A stretch of 64,000 bases of DNA, taken from positions 434,001 to 498,000 of the forward strand of contig RBKR01000020.1 of NCBI GenBank assembly GCA_004835665.1, written 5' to 3'. The position numbers and the translations under genes are program-made. This stretch comes from Phoma sp. XZ068 (lineage: Eukaryota; Ascomycota; Dothideomycetes; Pleosporales; Didymellaceae). Below, in pieces: positions 59,159 through 64,000 of the stretch. How positions within the stretch are numbered: the first letter of the stretch is position 1; each line of letters opens with the position of its first letter. The notes below the pieces were generated by a model that had not been told where the DNA came from, made no database searches, and saw only the letters and a program-made list of their open reading frames with translations.

Positions 59159-59758
59159 ACGCCCTATCTGCAACTGGGGCAGGCATTTTGAAGAAGTGAT
59201 TGCACTGTTACGCAATTATCATGTGGGGCCTATGCTTAAGAGCTTCGTTTCATATAAGCCTAAGATACCAAATGTATTGATTCATTTCACGTGCAGCTCT
59301 ACCGCGCAACATCGACATACCAAAGTGTCATACGTCTTTTGATTCGCCATGGCTCTAGCACAATACAGTCGTGATATCACGTTCACGCTCGCTCAATCGG
59401 CTGTGGATTCGTCGTCGGCCAGAATGTTGCGAGTGATCAGGCCGTCTGGATTACTCCCTATGACAACCGCCATCTTAACTCCATAAACAGCGGGACATGT
59501 AAGATATGCGTACGAAATGGGAAGCCGCAGTCATCGGCGGTCTGCTCAAAGTAGCTCACCGCGTCTCCCAAAAGGGCAGCGTCGGACTTAGGTACCCTAA
59601 GTCCGGCATGTCCACGGTGAATGCACCATTATGATGGAGCATGATTCTTGTAATACAATACTTTCGTTGATGAAGTATAAAAGAAGATACAAGTTCCTGT
59701 TCTGCAATTCTCGTCGCCGACTCCACCAGCTTCAGAACAGTTCAAATATCGTTTCAAG
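59159..59758. other. Intergenic, 0.6 kb
   Basis: I see no gene. The right end carries the TATA element of the dehydrogenase gene. Confidence 0.45.
59676..59683 (+). promoter_or_regulatory. TATA box of the short-chain dehydrogenase gene
   Basis: TATAAAAG lies 76 bases before the ATG at 59759 and matches the TATA consensus. Confidence 0.55.
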
Positions 59759-60591
59759 ATGCCTTCCACCACTGCAGAACGTCCAGTCATCCTTATCACA
59801 GGTATTTTCATCCCTTCCAACAATACCAAATGCAAACACTGATCTGACTAGGTGCCAATGGCGGTATTGGCTTTGACACAGCCGCATTGCTCGCCTCTGT
59901 TTCTCCTAACAACGACGTCATCGTTGGATCCCGCAATACCGCAAAGGGTGAAGCTGCAGTGAAGCAAATACAAGACAGGAACCCTAAAGGCACAGTCCAT
60001 TTTGTCCAACTTGACACGGACGACGATGCGTCCATCGACGCTGCAGTGCAGCAAATCGGCAGAGAATTTGGCCGTCTCGACGCTCTCATCAATAACGCCG
60101 GAATCTGCAAGGAGACATATGCCGGTCAATGGCCTACTCGTGGCGACTTACGGGCACAGTTTGAGACAAATGTCTTTGGCCCAACAATCCTGAGTGCTGC
60201 CCTTCTTCCACTCCTCAGGCAATCCAAATCTCCCAAGATCATCAACGTCTCTTCTTCGCTCGGCAGCATATCTCGCTGCCTTGCTTCGCCCGATAAAAGT
60301 CCTGCTGGTACCACAGTCCGCGTGCCTGGTTATCGTATGACCAAGTCTGCACTCAACATGCTCACCGCGTATCAGTATCAGCAGCTGAAAGACGAGGGCT
60401 TCAAGATCTGGAGCTACTGTCCTGGTTTCGTCATCACGGATATAGGTAAAGATAGGGAGGCGAGAAAGAGCATGGAAGGGTGTGATAGCTCTGAGACGAG
60501 CGCGCAGGGTATTCTGGAGATATTAGAGGGACAGCGAGACGGGGAGATCGGTCAGTTTCTTCAAAGGTATGGAAAGCATTCTGACTGGTAG
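59759..60591 (+). CDS. Short-chain dehydrogenase/reductase (carbonyl-reductase-like)
   Basis: Exons 59759-59801 and 59852-60591 flank a 50-bp intron (GTATTT...CTGACTAG) and give 260 aa, a usual length for classical SDRs. The intron splits the cofactor motif: exon 1 ends in the first Gly codon of TGANGGIG (residues 14-21). Other landmarks are LDTDDDASIDAAV, the NNAG motif (about 94), the catalytic Ser in INVSSSLGS (about 146-148), the YRMTK catalytic Tyr/Lys pair (about 175-179) and YCPGFVITDIGK. The fold and residues predict an NADPH-linked carbonyl reduction. The substrate is unknown. It has its own TATA box and no obvious operon-like partner. Confidence 0.92.
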
Positions 60592-61018
60592 ATGCAAGTG
60601 AGAGCAGTTGAAGTCTAGATCATGCTACTTATGCTTTGCGAAATGGACAATGGACGCTACGTGATGTTTCAATAAGAGTGATGGTTGCTCTCCAGCCTTG
60701 CGTGCCCCCAACGCCGGATTTAGCGGCTTCACTACCCCGCTTTTCCAGCGCTTGTTTACAGCCGCCAGCCAGCCATCTCACAACCGTTCGTTACCTTCAA
60801 TACATAATCATCTCGGAAATTTGCTGCAATGTCATATGTATCCCACGTGGTGAGGCTCGTTCTGACGGCCTTCTTGATAAAGCAAGCTTTGCAGGGTGCT
60901 GGCATCCAGGTACCGTGGCAGCGGCCAATAGCCAACGGCCGTTAGTGCATGTGGTTCATTAGCTTCCGAGGCTCGCGTGAACGACTGCACCTGTCCAGCT
61001 CTAGTACGTAGGCTGAGC
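60592..61018. other. Intergenic, 0.43 kb
   Basis: I see no gene or RNA feature. Confidence 0.45.
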
Positions 61019-62380
61019 ATGGGTCGGACTGTACATAAGGTGCGCTTCTTGCTGTTTGCTTTTGTGCTTTGTGCATTGTGTGGTTCAATTCTTCTTTCAC
61101 AATTCAAAGTGAGAAAAGAAGGCAGTATGTTCGGTCAATCGGTTAGCATACTTCCCAACGCATTGATGAAAGGCAAGGGCTAACCAAAGTAGGGACTTAC
61201 GAGCTTCATGCTCATTGCACGTACGGAATGATGTCTTCAGTCGTGAAGTTGAGACTGACAACACGCAGAAGGCGCCCTTGCCGTAGGCAAGACGACCAAT
61301 TCCGATGTTCGCATGAACCACATCCAAGTGATCGGAACTCACAACTCGTACCACCGGGAAATTTCGCTTGCAGAACGCACCGTGTTTGAAAAGTATGTAC
61401 CTTCTCCAGAAGACTACTACTATTCACACCCTTCGCTGCCCAATCAGCTGGAACATCAATCTATCCGCTCGTTTGAGCTGGACTTGCACTCGGATGAGAA
61501 GGGTGGTCTTTACTACCCTCCCTTGATTTGGACCCTCTCCAACCTGACCAATTCTACGACTCCATACGATGGCTCCGTGCTACTGAAGCCTGGCATCAAG
61601 GTCTTCCACGTCACAGACTTCGATCCTGACTCCGTGTGCCACACATTCGTGGACTGCTTGACCCAGCTTAAGACATGGTCCGACGCAAATAAGAACCACG
61701 TCCCCATTATAATTGATCTTGAGCTCAAGACCGATGCGCCAGCCTGCGCATTAGGTGGTGTCTGCCCTGGCGAAGCCACAAATTGGACACTTCCCCGTCT
61801 TCTCAACGTCGACGCAGAGATTCTATCTGTTTTCCCAAAGAAACAGCTCATCCGGCCCGATGACGTTCGTCAGGGCAATTTGACTTTAGAGCAAAGCGTG
61901 CTCCAGAAAGGATGGCCGCTGCTCAACGATGCCCGTGGGCGCTTTATGTTCTTCTTCGACAACGACCCAAAGCCCACTGACCCCAACTCCCCTCGGGAGC
62001 TGTACAAGTCCGACGGACACGAGTCTCTCCAGAACCGCACTGTCTTCACCAACTCACTTGAAGGCTCGTCCGACGGTGCAGTCATCAAGCACAACGAGCC
62101 GCGCGGCAACGACACAGCCGAGATCCAGCGCCTAGTAAAGAAGGGCTACATTGTTCGGACGAGGAGCGATGTGCCCCTTGACACTGTACTTAACAAAACT
62201 ACGGAGATGCGTGATTCAGCATTTGTATCCGGTGCTCATATTGTCAGCACGGATTTTCCAACTTGGGGCATGAGTGCGAGATGGGGCTGGGACTATGTCG
62301 CGCAGCTGAAGGGTGGAAGGGTTGCGAGATGCAACCCGGTCAATGCGCCCAAGGGGTGTAAGGATAGCAAGCTTGAGTAA
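61019..62380 (+). CDS. Secreted PI-PLC-like phosphodiesterase (Ca2+-dependent PI-PLC-C1 type)
   Basis: The body of the protein is open from 61269 to 62380. The TIM-barrel start NHIQVIGTHNSYHRE carries the first catalytic-type His; later elements are IRSFELDLHSD, KVFHVTDFDPDSVCHTFVDCL, PIIIDLELKTDA and SGAHIVSTDFPTWG. These fit the PI-PLC-C1/calcium-dependent phosphodiesterase family. Several Asn-x-Ser/Thr sites (NLTNSTT, NWT, NRT) fit secretion. The best N-terminal model is exon 61019-61124 (signal anchor VRFLLFAFVLCALCG) joined over a 144-bp intron (GTATGT...ACGCAG) to exon 61269, giving 405 aa. An alternative with introns 61109-61192 and 61221-61268 also keeps frame. Enzymatic activity and substrate are not shown by the sequence. 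Confidence 0.82.
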
Positions 62381-63631
62381 GACTCGGGGGGAGAAGCCGG
62401 CAGATCTTGGCTCTTGGGCTAGCCTACTGCACCCTATTGTAATGTATGAAAAATTAGGATCCGAATTTGAATACCTGGCTCTGATCAAATCCTCATTAAC
62501 GGTCACAGCGTTTCCTTAACACGCTTTTGACGTTGGATCAGCATCTGCCCGTCACTGGTTTAAACGCATGCTAAGAACGTGCAGGAAGCAAACCATAATG
62601 AATGTGTAAACTGACTCACTGCTCAAGTCAACATATCGAAGTGTGAAAACATACTGACAGCAGCTACTACACAACAGACTGAAGACCTGCTGAAGAGAAG
62701 TCTTATCCCTGAAGTACCTGATATGAGCAGCAAAAGCCGACAAACCTTGGATCTTTGTAGATTGAATGACCTAAAGAACTTAGTCGCGATTGCTTTATTG
62801 CTATACTACGCGATTACGATCTGCCGTTTGAAGTTGGCGTTGATGTATGCCATTTTGGCGTCCGTTTTGGTCCAGAGCCGCCGTTGAGAGTTGGCGACAA
62901 GCAATGGAAGCACGTCTAGTAAAACCTTGGAGGCTTCCGTGACTATTGGCTTCATAATGTTTTTGTAAACAGAACGAGTGCCGAATACAATGAAATGTGT
63001 GTCCTTGCGAAGCCCTTCGTGGTTGCAAAGCCATTTGCTGTGCATCCTGGCATGAGTCTGACGGCATATTTCTCCCTCCCCAGGCATAGGCACTTCGTGA
63101 TGCCTCACGTCAGGTTGTTGTCCATAACTTCATTCAGTGTTTCTGGTGAATCATTGATGTAGTCGTTGATCATGATATCGAACAAGCTGGGAAGTGCCTG
63201 CCTGACAATCAGGCAGGCGGACTCGATTTCTATTAGGCAACAATGTTTGTTAGCGTGCTTACCAGCTAGAAAGCCTCTTGAACAGAAGTGGTTATGCTCT
63301 CTACAATGCACTACTTCACCCTAGCAAAATTTGGCATCGTCACATCAAACCTTCGAAGACACTACGCTTAGTAGGTACTTGTAGATTGCGACAAAATTCA
63401 CGACTTGTAGCTAACGCTTGAAGGTGAAAACCTTGCAATCTACGACGCACATGTTGCTTTCACCGTTCTCACCACGTTTTCCAGCCAATCGAGGTGGTCC
63501 TCACATGTCTACAACCACTCTTGGTGGTCAAAGACTTTCCAGCGCCCTTACGGTTCGTGAGCACCTCTAGCCAGATAATAGATCTCAGTCATTGAGATTG
63601 ATTCAAAGACCGAATCTACGGTTGAAACTGA
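62381..63631. other. Intergenic, 1.25 kb
   Basis: Two minus-strand frames (63311-63105 and 63108-62806) meet end to start by four bases and read like coherent protein (VFGTRSVYKNIMKPIV, ALPSLFDIMINDYIND). Neither has a recognisable domain, and I cannot link them by an intron. They may be a decayed gene. A 9-bp inverted repeat (GTAGATTGC/GCAATCTAC) spans 63381-63443. Confidence 0.35.
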
Positions 63632-64000
63632 CGACGACGGCGACTTCACCCCACGGCCGGAAAGTTCGCCAAAGTGGACCTAATTTGGTACCTTACTGAC
63701 AGCGGATTGGGGGATTACCAGGCTCGGGTGCTGAGGTATTTCCTCAGCACCAAGGAGGTGGGCACTGATCCCACCTGGCGCTTGCCAATAAAGACTGCCT
63801 GGAGAGTCGCTCGCGGTTGTGGGTATTCAACCGCCTTCAAGCCAGTATACAGACAGGCCATCTCGGAGACCCCGCTCGTATCGACTATGTTCTGCAACTG
63901 GTGCAAGAGGCCTGAAAAGTTTAATAACGCCTCGCAGATGCGGGCTCATATCCGCAAGTATCTCAAGCTTCGCAACATGATCAGAAATCACATGGTTTAT
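63632..64000 (+). CDS. Partial open frame with zinc-finger-like motif, cut by the window edge
   Basis: The frame stays open from 63632 to the last base, without an ATG before the internal Met of MFCNWCKRPEKF, so the start must be upstream in another exon or beyond a frameshift. Readable segments are VDLIWYLTDSGLGDYQARVLRYFL, shown here only as the start of the frame, and RLPIKTAWRVARGCGYSTAF. The stretch FCNWC-x10-QMRAHIRKYL has the shape of a C2H2 finger with a poorly conserved last ligand. I do not recognise the family. Confidence 0.35.

Overview
The window is nuclear DNA of a filamentous ascomycete, most likely a Dothideomycete of the order Pleosporales. The evidence is one-gene-at-a-time organisation, short introns (mostly 45-60 bp, GTRNGT donors, CTAAC/CTGAC branch sites close to YAG acceptors), and a gene set that includes a CPS1/DIP2-type adenylating protein, a Zn2Cys6 regulator, MFS transporters, a secreted cupredoxin and a ferric reductase. 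The order-level assignment is an inference. I see no rRNA or tRNA gene, CRISPR array or intact transposon.

Layout. 0.4-10.6 kb is loosely packed: an MIF-like protein (-), the kinetochore/Fanconi histone-fold protein CENP-X/MHF2 (+), a GPI-type cupredoxin (+), an aminoglycoside-phosphotransferase-like protein (+) and an unrecognised nuclear-looking protein (+). 10.8-22.3 kb is a dense housekeeping core of two divergent pairs: SDA1 (-)/RSE1 (+), and a HERP/Usa1-like ERAD protein (-)/mitochondrial phosphatidylserine decarboxylase (+). 22.3-24.5 kb is an AT-rich island with minisatellites between convergent genes, followed by a ferric reductase (-) with a long empty upstream region. 29.9-45.5 kb holds the large CPS1/DIP2-like gene (-), divergent from a peroxisomal acyl-CoA thioesterase (+). 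Behind the thioesterase, on the same strand, lie a Zn2Cys6 regulator, a succinyl-CoA:3-ketoacid CoA-transferase and a Dal5-type transporter. 46-54.3 kb holds a small basic hypothetical protein, a SAC/hSac2-type phosphoinositide phosphatase (-), a secreted proline-rich protein of unknown function and an F-box protein (-). 57-62.4 kb holds a sugar transporter, a short-chain dehydrogenase and a secreted PI-PLC-like protein. A partial open frame with a Cys/His motif runs off the right edge.

How the genes relate. The core serves general functions: 60S ribosome assembly (SDA1), splicing (RSE1), ER-associated degradation (Usa1-like) and phospholipid synthesis (PSD1). The thioesterase, regulator and CoA-transferase could form a small neighbourhood for acyl-CoA or ketoacid handling, but this rests only on adjacency and family functions. 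Gene models were built by hand from splice signals and reading-frame continuity. Nearly all junctions keep frame exactly; the exceptions in certainty are the N-terminus of the PI-PLC-like gene and the right-edge gene.
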